A DNA stretch of 42,335 nt from Deltaproteobacteria bacterium (lineage in GTDB: Bacteria > Desulfobacterota > Desulfobaccia > Desulfobaccales > 0-14-0-80-60-11). The notes beneath the pieces were generated by a model. That model saw only the letters and a list, made by a program, of their open reading frames with translations, did not search any database and was not told the origin of the DNA. The translations under genes and the position numbers were made by a program. Position 1 is the stretch's first letter. Each line of letters begins with the position of its first letter. The DNA is taken from contig VGSW01000012.1 of NCBI GenBank assembly GCA_016874915.1, positions 1 through 42,335 of the forward strand. The letters run 5' to 3'. Positions 1 to 8,455 of the stretch are shown here, in pieces.

Positions 1-3
1 TAA

Positions 4-26
4 CTGAAAACTGAAAACTGAAAACT
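4..26. repeat. Heptamer array, unit CTGAAAA
   Basis: Three exact copies of CTGAAAA follow one another, with a partial fourth. The array runs into the stop codon (minus strand) of the adjacent DUF169 gene. It belongs to the family of 7-bp-step arrays seen throughout the window. Confidence 0.85.
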
Positions 27-750
27 ACTGCGAAGCAGTCCGGGCATTCTTCAGCATAGCAATGGGTTTGGCCATATCCAGGACGTGGGTGTGCACCATG
101 TCCAAAGACCCGGCGGGAAGGCCCATCATCAGGTGGCAGGGGTCCACCGCGGCCTTAATGCGGCACCCCAGGCCCAGAAAGGTGATATTGGGAACGCCTT
201 GCATCAAGGGGAGGGCGGTGATGTCGGCGCAACCCCCCAAGGCTCCGCCGGATTGGGGGAGGTCCATCCGACCGCCCCGGTCGTAGTTCGCCGCGTACAG
301 CAGCCACATGACCTGTTCGCTGTCCGCGGTGAAGACCACCACCTGGGGGCTTTCCCCAAAAAAGGACAAAGGCGCGACGAGCGCGGCCCGGGTCCGGCCC
401 TGGGGCAAATATGGCGCCTTGCGGATAGTGGCCGCGGAGGCCTCTTCGGTGCCGTAAAGGCCCACTCCATATTTCTCCAGGACGCCGTCATCGATGTAAG
501 CTTCCATGTCCTTCTCAAATCCCAGGACCGAAGTGCCCAGCTTACAGCCCATGCGCTCCTTTTCCAGGAGCAGCGCCCTCCCTTGCCCGGCCAGGGTCAA
601 GGCCTGGCAGTAGCTTTTCAAATTCTCCTGGGTCAGGGGAACATTCCCGGGGAGCGGGTCCGTTTCCCGGTATAAAGTGACGCCCACCGGCTCGTATTTC
701 AACTCCAGGCGGCTCATCAGGTCTTGGGAGATGGTTTGAAGGTCGGTCAT
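25..750 (-). CDS. DUF169 family protein
   Basis: This 241-residue protein matches the DUF169 family, whose biochemical role is not established. Visible family features are the Cys-rich spots (SYCQAL, MGCKLG, GGCAD, LGCRIKAAVDPCH) and the segment with GVGLYGT. No signal peptide or membrane segment is seen. The start at 750 is chosen because GGAG lies six bases upstream of that ATG; in-frame ATGs at 762 and 771 have no such site and the longer one runs into a repeat array. It is transcribed away from the adenine deaminase gene, so the two are probably independent. The family call is fairly firm; a function cannot be given. Confidence 0.82.
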   Translation of the reverse strand: MTDLQTISQDLMSRLELKYEPVGVTLYRETDPLPGNVPLTQENLKSYCQALTLAGQGRALLLEKERMGCKLGTSVLGFEKDMEAYIDDGVLEKYGVGLYGTEEASAATIRKAPYLPQGRTRAALVAPLSFFGESPQVVVFTADSEQVMWLLYAANYDRGGRMDLPQSGGALGGCADITALPLMQGVPNITFLGLGCRIKAAVDPCHLMMGLPAGSLDMVHTHVLDMAKPIAMLKNARTASQ

Positions 751-765
751 GGGAATCTCCATATG

Positions 766-800
766 GTTCAAAGTTCAAGGTTCAAAGTTCAAAGTTTAAG
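766..800. repeat. Heptamer array, unit GTTCAAA
   Basis: Five consecutive units of GTTCAAA or a one-to-two-base variant keep exact 7-bp spacing. The array lies immediately upstream of the DUF169 start and supplies its leader region. Confidence 0.85.
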
Positions 801-1005
801 GCTTATAGGATGCGTTTAAAGACTTGACATAATTCTCCGCTAAACTCAGAGGGCTTTTTCATGGCCATTAATGGAGCTTTTAGCATAATTTCGTTTGCCC
901 GGCAACCGAGGAGAAGGCGCGGGTAAGCTAATCCACTGCTTCATTGCATCCGCCGGAATTTTATTCTAAACTGGCCGCATTTCGATCTTTTAAAGGCTGA
1001 TTGTG
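801..1005. other. Intergenic stretch, no gene seen
   Basis: The gap between the divergent DUF169 and adenine deaminase genes is richer in A+T than the coding DNA and should hold both promoters. No convincing sigma-70 pair with good spacing, riboswitch or small gene was recognised. Confidence 0.5.
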
Positions 1006-1038
1006 GACCGGAGACCGGAGACTGAAAACTGAAAACTG
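1006..1038. repeat. Heptamer array switching from GACCGGA to AACTGAA
   Basis: Two GACCGGA units are followed by GACTGAA and AACTGAA with no break in the 7-bp step. The array ends 12 bases before the adenine deaminase start, and no Shine-Dalgarno sequence is seen between them. Confidence 0.8.
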
Positions 1039-1050
1039 CTTTTCACGGCT

Positions 1051-2775
1051 ATGGACATGACATGGGAAAAGTTGGAAGCCCAGCTCCAGGCGGCCCGGGG
1101 CGAGCGGCCGGCGGATGTGGTCCTCACCGGCGGCCTGGTGGCCAATGTTTATACGGGAGAGTGGCTCCGGCGGGACGTGGCCTTGTTCGACGGGGTCATC
1201 GTGGGTCTGGGGGACTATTCCGGCCCCCGGCTGGACCTCCGGGGCCGGTATTTGCTTCCCGGTTTCATCGACGGCCACCTCCACCTGGAAAGCAGCATGC
1301 TCACCCCCCGGGAGCTGGCCCGGGCGCTCCTTCCCCTGGGGACCACCACTATTATCGCCGACCCCCACGAAATCGCCAACGTCTGGGGGACCGCGGGTCT
1401 GGACTACCTATTGGCCGCCCGGGAAGGGCTGCCCCTGGACATTTTTATTATGCTGCCCTCCTGTGTGCCCGCCTCGCCGCTGGAGACTGCGGGGGCGCGG
1501 TTGGAAGCCGCGGACCTGAAACCCTACCGGGGCCGCCCGGGGGTCCTGGGCCTGGCGGAAGTGATGAATTTTCCCGGCGTAGTCGCCGGGGATAAGGGGC
1601 TTATGGAAAAAATCGCCCTGTTTTCCCACGGCCCCATTGACGGCCATGCGCCGCTGCTCACCGGCAAGGCCCTCAATGCTTACCGCCTGGCGGGCATCGG
1701 CTCCGACCATGAATGCACGGAGGCGGCGGAAGCCCGGGAAAAGCTGGAGCTGGGTTTTTACCTGATGCTCCGGGAAGGCAGCCTGGCCAAGAACCTGACG
1801 GATTTGCTCCCCGCGGTGACGCCGGCGGCCCGGCGCCGGGCCATGCTGGTCACCGACGACTGCCACCCGGAAGATTTGTTGGAGTGGGGCCACATGAACC
1901 GCCTGCTGGCCAAGACGGTAAGTCTGGGCTGGGACCCCCTGGCCGCGGTGACCCTGGCCACCCTGAACCCCGCTGAATACTTCGGCCTCCGGGACCGGGG
2001 GGCCATTGCCCCGGGACTCAGCGCCGACCTGGTGACGGTGGAGGACCTGGAAGAATTTCGGGTTGATAAGGTCTGGAAAAACGGCCAACTGGTAGCGGAG
2101 AAAGGAAAGCTGAGGCCCGAAGTGCAACTTCCGGAATCATACCTCCCGTTTCGCCCCTTTCAAGTGAAGTTGCCGGACCTGGAGGCATTTTTCCCCCCTG
2201 CGGCGGGAGAGTTGGTCAAAGTGATCGGACTGATTCCCGGCCAGCTCCTAACCCGTAAGCTGGTGCTGTCGGCGCCGGTGAAAGACGGGCGGCTGGTTGT
2301 AGATGTGGGCCGCGACCTCCTCAAATTGGCGGTGTTGGAGCGCCACCGGGGCACCGGGAATGTGGGGCTGGGGGTGGTGCACGGGTTTGGGTTGAAAAGG
2401 GGCGCGCTGGCGGCCACCGTGGCCCACGACTCCCACAACCTCATTGTGCTGGGAGCGGATGAGGCGGACATGATGGCCGCGGCGGAATTCTTGATAAAAA
2501 TCAATGGAGGGCTGACCGCAGTGGCGGGCGGCAGGGTGCTGGCCTACCTGCCCTTGCCCATCGCCGGGCTCATCAGTCCCCAGTCCCTGGAAGAAGTGGC
2601 CGCGGCTTACGCCCGCCTCCAGGAGGCCTACCGGGAATTGGGGGGCGGCCTTGCCGACCCCTTCATGGTCCTGTCCTTCCTGGCCCTCCCGGTTATCCCG
2701 GAGTTGAAGCTCACCGACCTGGGCCTGGTGGACGTGAACCGGTTCCAGGTGGTTCCGCTTTGGGGGGAGGAATGA
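1051..2775 (+). CDS. ade: Adenine deaminase
   Basis: The 574-residue protein is a full-length AdeC-type adenine deaminase, a cytoplasmic metal-dependent amidohydrolase that converts adenine to hypoxanthine and ammonia for purine salvage. The metal-binding HLHLESS motif is at about residues 76-82, ADPHEIANV at 103-111, and the SDHECTEA and DDCHPED segments follow in the barrel. The C-terminal domain has GLIPGQ, VHGFG and HDSHN, all typical of this family rather than of generic dihydroorotase-like enzymes. The ATG at 1051 has no clear ribosome site; a second in-frame ATG is two codons downstream. It stands alone, between repeat arrays on both sides, and the last bases of its stop codon already belong to the downstream array. 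Confidence 0.95.
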   Translation: MDMTWEKLEAQLQAARGERPADVVLTGGLVANVYTGEWLRRDVALFDGVIVGLGDYSGPRLDLRGRYLLPGFIDGHLHLESSMLTPRELARALLPLGTTTIIADPHEIANVWGTAGLDYLLAAREGLPLDIFIMLPSCVPASPLETAGARLEAADLKPYRGRPGVLGLAEVMNFPGVVAGDKGLMEKIALFSHGPIDGHAPLLTGKALNAYRLAGIGSDHECTEAAEAREKLELGFYLMLREGSLAKNLTDLLPAVTPAARRRAMLVTDDCHPEDLLEWGHMNRLLAKTVSLGWDPLAAVTLATLNPAEYFGLRDRGAIAPGLSADLVTVEDLEEFRVDKVWKNGQLVAEKGKLRPEVQLPESYLPFRPFQVKLPDLEAFFPPAAGELVKVIGLIPGQLLTRKLVLSAPVKDGRLVVDVGRDLLKLAVLERHRGTGNVGLGVVHGFGLKRGALAATVAHDSHNLIVLGADEADMMAAAEFLIKINGGLTAVAGGRVLAYLPLPIAGLISPQSLEEVAAAYARLQEAYRELGGGLADPFMVLSFLALPVIPELKLTDLGLVDVNRFQVVPLWGEE

Positions 2776-2832
2776 GCAGGTAGCAGTTGGCAGTTAGGAG
2801 TTGAGAGGGTTCAAAGTTCAAGGTTCAAAGTT
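2774..2832. repeat. Heptamer array with mid-array unit switch
   Basis: About eight units of exactly 7 bp run from the stop codon of the adenine deaminase gene. The first five have the form NAGCAGT or a variant; the next three are GTTCAAA or GTTCAAG. The sequence changes but the 7-bp register is preserved across the junction near 2808/2809. Confidence 0.85.
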
Positions 2833-2900
2833 GTGGATTCAGAGTTGGCATTTTTTATTGTCACCTTGGCCTTAAATCTCGAGATTAAAAATCAAACCTT

Positions 2901-2918
2901 AACTTTGAACTTTGAACT
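2901..2918. repeat. Short heptamer array, unit AACTTTG
   Basis: Two and a half units of AACTTTG are the reverse complement of the GTTCAAA units at 2809-2832, giving an inverted pair around about 70 bases. The array overlaps the stop codon of the next minus-strand gene. Confidence 0.7.
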
Positions 2919-3525
2919 AACGAAAGATTTTCCAGGTCAAATAAAACCCTGTTCCCGAAAGGGCCAGAAAAATTGCGGACCCGAAGCGGTTCCAGATGAG
3001 CAGGGCGGCCCACAAGGACCCCAGGGAAAGCATTTCCAGGCTTATCCCGATCCAGGTTTCAGGATAGCGCAAAAGCGACAGCAGGCCCCGGACGCTCCGG
3101 GAATAATAGGCCGTGGGGATGAGCTGCACCGAGCTGAGCCAGCCCCGGGAGCTAAAGGGCCACAGGAAGGGCACCGGGGGGCCGCAGGCCATGAGAAAGT
3201 CCAGCACCGGATGGATCAAAGCGCACCCGAACAGGACCATAAAGACTCGGGGCCATTTGACGGATGAATCTATCAGGGAAGCGGCCAGCGTTGCGGCCCC
3301 GGCGATGAGCGCGGCTGCCAGCAAAGAGTGGGTAGGCCCCCGGTGAGCCATGGCCGGCGCGGCCGTGGTAATTTTGTGGGCAAAGATGTCCAGGTCGGGA
3401 ATCACCGCCACCATTAGGGGCAGCAAATACCAGACCGGACCCGAGGGAACCCAGCCGCCGGGAAGCCTTTTCCCCGCTTCCCAGACAATGACGGCGCCCA
3501 GGGCGTGACCGACGACGGAGGCCAT
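2917..3525 (-). CDS. YdjM/DUF457-type membrane-bound metal-dependent hydrolase
   Basis: The 202-residue protein resembles the YdjM (DUF457) family of inner-membrane proteins thought to be metal-dependent hydrolases. Supporting motifs are an early His in VVGHALG (residue 7), PDLD near 43-46, the HRGPTHSLL block near 61-69, and HPVLDFL in the second half. Several hydrophobic stretches suggest four or five membrane segments. The substrate is unknown. The ATG at 3525 has no ribosome-binding site: a 9-unit repeat array begins one base away and fills the leader. The gene is convergent with adenine deaminase. The family call is good; catalytic activity is inference. Confidence 0.8.
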   Translation of the reverse strand: MASVVGHALGAVIVWEAGKRLPGGWVPSGPVWYLLPLMVAVIPDLDIFAHKITTAAPAMAHRGPTHSLLAAALIAGAATLAASLIDSSVKWPRVFMVLFGCALIHPVLDFLMACGPPVPFLWPFSSRGWLSSVQLIPTAYYSRSVRGLLSLLRYPETWIGISLEMLSLGSLWAALLIWNRFGSAIFLALSGTGFYLTWKIFR

Positions 3526-3526
3526 G

Positions 3527-3589
3527 ATCAGGTTTTAGGTGTCAGGTTTCAGATTTCAGGTTTTAGGTGTCAGGTTTCAGGTTTTAGGT
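3527..3589. repeat. Nine-unit heptamer array, units ending AGGT
   Basis: Nine consecutive 7-bp units (TTCAGGT, TTTAGGT, GTCAGGT and close variants) hold perfect register. The array starts one base upstream of the YdjM-type start codon. Confidence 0.9.
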
Positions 3590-3694
3590 TAAAAGAATCA
3601 TGGCTGAGGATTTTTTCCTTTATTAAATATCTGTTATGGGCAAAATAGCAAGTGCAACTACTCACTGCGCCATAAACGCTCCTTCAGGTTTTTT

Positions 3695-3725
3695 CCGAAA
3701 ACCGAAAACCGAAGACCGAAAACCG
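3695..3725. repeat. Heptamer array, unit CCGAAAA
   Basis: Four units of CCGAAAA (one CCGAAGA) are followed by a partial copy. If the upstream in-frame ATG at 3636 were used, this array would be translated, but a strong ribosome site places the real start at 3744. Confidence 0.85.
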
Positions 3726-3743
3726 TTTTGCAGAGGTGGCAAG

Positions 3744-4727
3744 ATGAGTCTGATCCTGACGGCGTCGGAGATCCTGAAAGTGATGGACATGGACCTGGCT
3801 TTGGCCGCGGCGGCAGAGGCCTTCCGGGCTTACGGCGAGGGCCGGGTGAACATGCCTCCTAAGTCGTATCTCACCCTGGCCAAAGGCGATTTCCGGGCCA
3901 TGTACGGGGAAATCAGGCTTACCGAGGGGCACATCTGCGGCTTGAAGTGGGTCAATGTCCATCCGGAAAATCCCCATCAGGGCCTGCTCACGGTGATGGC
4001 CAAAATTCTGCTCAATGACCCGGAAACCGGCCTGGAATTCGCCGACCTGGACGGCACCCACATCACCAACTATCGCACCGGCGCCGCCGGCGGCTTGGCG
4101 GCCAAGGTTCTGGCCCGGGAAGACGCGGCCCGCCTGGGGGTCATCGGCTGCGGCCAGCAGGCGATAACCCAGGTGGCAGCCATTGTGCGGGTGCGGGGGA
4201 TTGAGGAGATAACCGTATTTGACCGGCACCTGCACCACAGCCAATCCTTTGCCGGGAAAATGGCCCAAACTTACGGCCTTAAAGCCCGGGCCGTGGAGGA
4301 TATCCGGGACGCGGTGGAGAACCAGGACATCGTGGTCACCACCACCCCCTCAGAGACCCCCATAGTGTTCCGGGAATGGGTGGCACCGGGAAGCCATATC
4401 AACGCCATCGGCGCCGACGCCGCGGGCAAGCAGGAACTGGACCCGGCCATCCTCCGGGTGGCCAAGATCGTGGTGGACGACTGGGCCCAAGCCTCCCATT
4501 CCGGGGAGATCAACGTGCCCCTGTCCCGGGGGGAGCTAAAGCCCGAGCAGGTTTACGGCTCCCTGGGGGAGGTGGTGGCCGGGAAGAAACCGGGGCGGGA
4601 GAACCGGGAAGAGATCACTGTTTTTGACTCCACCGGCCTCATTATCCAGGACCTGGCCCTGGGCTTCGCGGTGTATCGCCGGGCCCAAGAGCGGGGGCTG
4701 GGGGAGGAGAAGGATTTCTTGAAGTAG
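3744..4727 (+). CDS. Ornithine cyclodeaminase / alanine dehydrogenase family enzyme
   Basis: This 327-residue cytoplasmic NAD(P)-dependent enzyme belongs to the ornithine cyclodeaminase/mu-crystallin family, which includes archaeal-type alanine dehydrogenase. Seen are LKWVN with a conserved Lys (68), YRTGA (110-114), the nucleotide-binding VIGCGQQA (133-140), and the GADAAGKQELD block with the family Asp. The choice between ornithine deamination to proline and alanine dehydrogenation cannot be made from sequence alone; the GADAxGKQELD form leans towards the alanine dehydrogenase/imino-acid reductase side. The start at 3744 is set by AGAGGTGG at 3732-3739; the 36-residue extension from the ATG at 3636 encodes a CCGAAAA array and is not expected to be translated. 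Confidence 0.88.
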   Translation: MSLILTASEILKVMDMDLALAAAAEAFRAYGEGRVNMPPKSYLTLAKGDFRAMYGEIRLTEGHICGLKWVNVHPENPHQGLLTVMAKILLNDPETGLEFADLDGTHITNYRTGAAGGLAAKVLAREDAARLGVIGCGQQAITQVAAIVRVRGIEEITVFDRHLHHSQSFAGKMAQTYGLKARAVEDIRDAVENQDIVVTTTPSETPIVFREWVAPGSHINAIGADAAGKQELDPAILRVAKIVVDDWAQASHSGEINVPLSRGELKPEQVYGSLGEVVAGKKPGRENREEITVFDSTGLIIQDLALGFAVYRRAQERGLGEEKDFLK

Positions 4728-4732
4728 CTGTC

Positions 4733-4788
4733 AGCGGGTTAGCGGGTTGACGGTTAGCTTTTGGCTTTTAGCTGAACGCTGAGAGCTG
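4733..4788. repeat. Mixed 8-bp then 7-bp array
   Basis: Two 8-bp AGCGGGTT units give way to about five 7-bp units around AGCTTTT/AGCTGAA. The step length changes once, near 4749. It lies just after the preceding stop codon. Confidence 0.65.
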
Positions 4789-4861
4789 TTGCCTTATGAA
4801 ATGAGAGGGGGCGCTGATTAAGTCAAAAAATCAATCAGGCTGAACCGGGAAAGGGAAGGGT

Positions 4862-5254
4862 ATGGAAATCCCCCTGATAAGCAAAATCATACTCTATATC
4901 GATATCAGCCTGTTGGGGCTTATGTGTCTTATCGTGTGGCCGTGGCAATTTATGGTGTTTCGCGGCCGGCCCATGAAGAACCCCGATGGCTCAATGGATA
5001 ACTGGCATGAACAAAAGGTCTTTTACGGCATGGCCCTGGCCGATATTTCCGTGGCGGTTCCTGCGGCCCTGGGGGGAATCGCGCTGATTTTTTTCGGGTG
5101 GGGGCTGGGGTTTTATCTTACCGGGTTGGCGAGTTTCTGGTTTCTCTGGGCCAATGTCATGACCACCGCCAACAGTTTGCGCTTTGAGAACCCCCGCCTA
5201 ACCTTGCTATGGTTTGTAACCTTCCCGTTGGGGGCGATTGTCGGAGGGGTGTAA
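4862..5254 (+). CDS. Small multi-pass membrane protein
   Basis: The 130-residue protein is not recognised as a named family. Hydrophobic segments near residues 8-30, 57-80, 82-103 and 112-130 suggest four membrane helices, with a conserved-looking polar loop (MKNPDGSMDNWHEQK) between the first and second. AGGG lies shortly before the start codon. It sits alone between two repeat-bearing gaps, upstream of ppdK but separated from it by 236 bases, so no functional link is implied. Confidence 0.65.
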   Translation: MEIPLISKIILYIDISLLGLMCLIVWPWQFMVFRGRPMKNPDGSMDNWHEQKVFYGMALADISVAVPAALGGIALIFFGWGLGFYLTGLASFWFLWANVMTTANSLRFENPRLTLLWFVTFPLGAIVGGV

Positions 5255-5332
5255 ATTATCTGGTCAATCGTCTATTTTCGAGAGATTTTTCAGAAAATTC
5301 ATTAGCATTCAGCGCAAGTTGGCGGGCGCAAG

Positions 5333-5360
5333 TAGCGGAAAGCGGAAAGCTGATAGCTAA
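5333..5360. repeat. Heptamer array around AGCGGAA
   Basis: Four 7-bp units (TAGCGGA, AAGCGGA, AAGCTGA, TAGCTAA) keep register in the gap upstream of ppdK. Confidence 0.65.
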
Positions 5361-5387
5361 TTTGCTGGCAAGAATGAAATTTTCCCT

Positions 5388-5408
5388 TTGATATTTTTCG
5401 CATATCAA
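5388..5408. promoter_or_regulatory. Possible operator-like dyad upstream of ppdK
   Basis: TTGATAT and ATATCAA form a perfect 7-bp inverted repeat around a 7-base centre, about 85 bases before the ppdK start. It could be a regulator site or an mRNA hairpin. No regulator is assigned. Confidence 0.3.
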
Positions 5409-5490
5409 GTAAAAAAACGGAGTGAGGCAAAATCCGCCGCCAGGATAAAAATATTAAAAAATTCAGAATAAAATTAAGGAGAAGGGCGAT

Positions 5491-8319
5491 ATGGCGAAAC
5501 AAGCAGTGAAAGAAGCCAGAAAGAAGCGTTATTGCTATGCCTTTGAAGAAGGCGACGGCACCAATAAAAAACTTTTAGGCGGCAAGGGCGCGGGCCTGTG
5601 CTCCATGACCCAGATAGGTCTTCCCGTACCTCCCGGGTTCGTCATCACCACCGAGGCCAACATTGAATATTTAGAGCAAGGGGAACATTTTCCCGAGGGC
5701 CTCATGGACGAAGTTCACGAATACATGGAAGCCCTGGAGAAAAAGACCGGCAAAGGCTTCGGCGACCCCAACAAGCCTTTGTTAGTCTCGGTGCGCTCCG
5801 GGTCCGCCCTGTCCATGCCGGGGATGATGGACACCATCCTCAACCTGGGGCTCAATGACGAAACCGCCAAAGGCATGATCGCCCTCACCCAGAACGAGCG
5901 CTTCGTTCAGGATGCCTACCGGCGCTTCCTCCAGCTTTTCGGCAAGATCGGCCTGGGAGCCCCCGACGCCGAGTTCGACAAGATCTTTGAAGACGTTAAG
6001 GAAAAGCATAACGCCCACGTGGACACCGAGCTTTCCGCGGAGGCCATGACCGAGGTGGTGCAGAAGTTTAAGGACGTAATCAAGCGCGTCACCGGCAGGC
6101 CCTTCCCCCAGGATCCCTGGGCTCAGCTCTTTCTGTCCATGGAAGGCGTCTTCAAGTCCTGGATGGGGAAGAGGGCGGTGGACTACCGCCGCCAGTTCAA
6201 CATCACCCCGGAGATGGCCTACGGCACCGCAGTGAACATCTGCACCATGGTCTTCGGCAACATGGGCAACGACTCCGCCACCGGCGTGGGCTTCACCCGG
6301 GACCCCGGCACCGGCGAAAAAAAACTCTACGGCGACTACCTCATCAACGCTCAGGGCGAGGACGTGGTGGCCGGCATCCGCACCCCCCGCCCCCTGAAAG
6401 AGCTGCGCACCGACATGCCCGCCATCTACAAAGAATTGGAAAAGATGCCCAACACCCTGGAAAAGCACTACCGGGAAGTCCAGGACTTCGAGTTCACCAT
6501 CGAGCAGAATAAGCTCTATATGCTCCAGACCCGGAACGGCAAAATGAACGCCTGGGCCCTGGTCAAGACCTCGGTGGATATGGTCAAGGAAGGCCTGATC
6601 ACCGAGGAGGAGGCCCTGCTCAGGGTCGAGCCGGACATGCTGGAGCAGTTCCTCCACCGCCGCATCGACCCGGACTTCAAACAAGAGCCCCTAGCCGTGG
6701 GCATCTCCGCCTCCCCCGGGGTCGCAGTGGGTAAGGTGGTGCTCGATGCGGACCGGGCGGAGAGGATGGGAAATGAAGGGGAGAAAATCATCCTGACCCG
6801 CATTGAAACCAAGCCGGAAGATATTCACGGTTTCTTTGCGGCCCAGGGCATCCTCACCAGCCGGGGCGGCAAGACCTCCCACGCCGCGGTGGTGGCCCGA
6901 GGCATGGGCAAACCCTGCGTCTCCGGCGCCGAGGGCCTGGATATTAACTATGACCTGAAGGAAGCCCGGTTGGGCGGCGTAGTCATCAAGGAAGGGGAGA
7001 TTGTCACCATCGACGGCACCACCGGTTCGGTTTACCTGGGCACGGTGCCCATGTTGGACCCGGAACTCCCCAAGGACTTGGCGGTCCTGATGGAGTGGGC
7101 CGACAAATTCGCCCGCCTGGAAGTTTGGGCCAACGCCGACACCCCGGACATGGCCGCCAAGGCCAGGCATCATGGGGCCAAGGGCATCGGCCTGTGCCGC
7201 ACCGAACGCATGTTCAACGAAGCTGACCGCCTGCCCTTCATGCGCAACATGATCCTGGCGGACTCTCCCGAAGAGCGCAAAAAATGGGCCGACAAGCTCA
7301 TGCCCAGTCAGCGGGATGATTTCGTGGAGATCTTTCGGGCCATGGAAGGGCTGCCCGTCACCATCCGGCTGCTAGACCCGCCGCTCCACGAGTTCCTCCC
7401 CAGCATCGAAGAGCTTATCAATGAAACCAGCCGGCTCAAAGAGTTCAGCATGATCATCAACGCCCTGGAGCAGCTCCCCGGCACCGTGACCCTGCTGGGG
7501 CCGGATCTTTACCAGCACGTGCCGTCCATCGAGACGGTGACCCGGGAGCTCAGCGAGTTCAAGGCCAAGGGCCTGGACCAGAAACTCTTGAAAGAAAGAG
7601 AAAGGGTGCTACGCCGGGTCCGGGTGCTCACCGAATACAACCCCATGCTGGGCAACCGGGGGGTGCGGTGCGGCATCTCTTTCCCGGAAATCTACGACAT
7701 GCAGATCCAGGCCATCTTTGAGGCCACCGCCATCGCCCTCCGGGCCAAGATCGACGCCCGGCCGGAGATCATGATCCCCAACGTCTGCACCCGCCAGGAG
7801 CTGGTGTGGGTCCAACCCCGGGTGGAGAAGATCCATAAAGAGGTGGAAAAGCGCTACAACGTCAAGATTAAATACAAGTTCGGCACCATGGTGGAGATCG
7901 CCCGGGCCTGCGTCCGGGCCGCCCGGCTGGCGGAAACCGCGGAGTTCTTCTCCTTCGGCACCAACGACCTCACCCAGGGGACCTTCTCCTTCTCCCGGGA
8001 AGACGCGGAGAACAAGTTCCTGCCCATTTATAACACCGTGGGTATCTTGCGGCACAACCCCTTTGAAATCCTGGACGAACTGGGAGTGGGCTGGCTCATG
8101 CAGCACGCCGTAACCGAAGGCCGCAAGGTCCGCCCGGATCTCAAGATCGGCATCTGTGGCGAACACGGCGGCCAGCCCCAGGCCATCGAGTTCTGCCACC
8201 GCATCGGCCTGAACTACGTGTCCTGCTCCCCCATGCGCATTCCCATCGCCCGCATGGCCGCAGCCCACGCCCACATTAAGGAAAAGAAGGGCCTGGGCCG
8301 AGTAGCCAAGGCGCTGTAG
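5491..8319 (+). CDS. ppdK: Pyruvate, phosphate dikinase
   Basis: This cytoplasmic enzyme interconverts pyruvate, ATP and phosphate with PEP, AMP and pyrophosphate. An N-terminal ATP-grasp domain (GGKGAGL near 30; SVRSGSALSMPGM near 100) is followed by the swivelling phosphohistidine domain with GGKTSHAAVVARGMG (catalytic His about 464), then the PEP/pyruvate barrel with CRTERMF, GTNDLTQ (about 823) and CGEHGG (catalytic Cys about 889). At 942 residues it is longer than the usual 870-900. Part of the excess is an internal 41-residue-offset duplication: residues 621-640 and 662-681 align without gaps and share 11 of 20 positions. AAGGAG precedes the ATG at good spacing. It appears monocistronic, ending in a strong hairpin. 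Confidence 0.97.
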   Translation: MAKQAVKEARKKRYCYAFEEGDGTNKKLLGGKGAGLCSMTQIGLPVPPGFVITTEANIEYLEQGEHFPEGLMDEVHEYMEALEKKTGKGFGDPNKPLLVSVRSGSALSMPGMMDTILNLGLNDETAKGMIALTQNERFVQDAYRRFLQLFGKIGLGAPDAEFDKIFEDVKEKHNAHVDTELSAEAMTEVVQKFKDVIKRVTGRPFPQDPWAQLFLSMEGVFKSWMGKRAVDYRRQFNITPEMAYGTAVNICTMVFGNMGNDSATGVGFTRDPGTGEKKLYGDYLINAQGEDVVAGIRTPRPLKELRTDMPAIYKELEKMPNTLEKHYREVQDFEFTIEQNKLYMLQTRNGKMNAWALVKTSVDMVKEGLITEEEALLRVEPDMLEQFLHRRIDPDFKQEPLAVGISASPGVAVGKVVLDADRAERMGNEGEKIILTRIETKPEDIHGFFAAQGILTSRGGKTSHAAVVARGMGKPCVSGAEGLDINYDLKEARLGGVVIKEGEIVTIDGTTGSVYLGTVPMLDPELPKDLAVLMEWADKFARLEVWANADTPDMAAKARHHGAKGIGLCRTERMFNEADRLPFMRNMILADSPEERKKWADKLMPSQRDDFVEIFRAMEGLPVTIRLLDPPLHEFLPSIEELINETSRLKEFSMIINALEQLPGTVTLLGPDLYQHVPSIETVTRELSEFKAKGLDQKLLKERERVLRRVRVLTEYNPMLGNRGVRCGISFPEIYDMQIQAIFEATAIALRAKIDARPEIMIPNVCTRQELVWVQPRVEKIHKEVEKRYNVKIKYKFGTMVEIARACVRAARLAETAEFFSFGTNDLTQGTFSFSREDAENKFLPIYNTVGILRHNPFEILDELGVGWLMQHAVTEGRKVRPDLKIGICGEHGGQPQAIEFCHRIGLNYVSCSPMRIPIARMAAAHAHIKEKKGLGRVAKAL

Positions 8320-8331
8320 CTGGAATATGAA

Positions 8332-8370
8332 GGGGAGGGGGCAAAGGGCGCTGGCCCTTTCCCCCTCCCC
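8332..8370 (+). terminator. Long GC hairpin after ppdK
   Basis: A 17-bp stem (one bulged C) with a four-base loop starts 13 bases after the ppdK stop. Its arms are purine-rich, then pyrimidine-rich. There is no clear T-run, so it may be a 3'-end stabiliser or an imperfect terminator. Confidence 0.6.
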
Positions 8371-8455
8371 CAACCCCTTAAAATTAAACCGGGGAAGATG
8401 GGCGGCGCCCGACTTCCCCGGCCTTACCTTCTCGTTCCCGAGCTCTTCCCTGAGG

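Noticed and set aside
820-850. TTGACA-based promoter for adenine deaminase
   Set aside because: TTGACA is present at about 824, but no acceptable -10 lies at 16-18 bases.
2833-3267. 144-codon plus-strand frame opposite the YdjM-type gene
   Set aside because: Antisense to a gene with recognisable membrane and metal motifs; begins inside a repeat array.
3636-3743. Longer N-terminus for the ornithine cyclodeaminase-family gene
   Set aside because: It encodes a CCGAAAA array, while AGAGGTGG marks the start at 3744.
5782-6684. 300-codon antisense frame in ppdK
   Set aside because: Shadow frame with no motif; the sense protein is fully conserved here.
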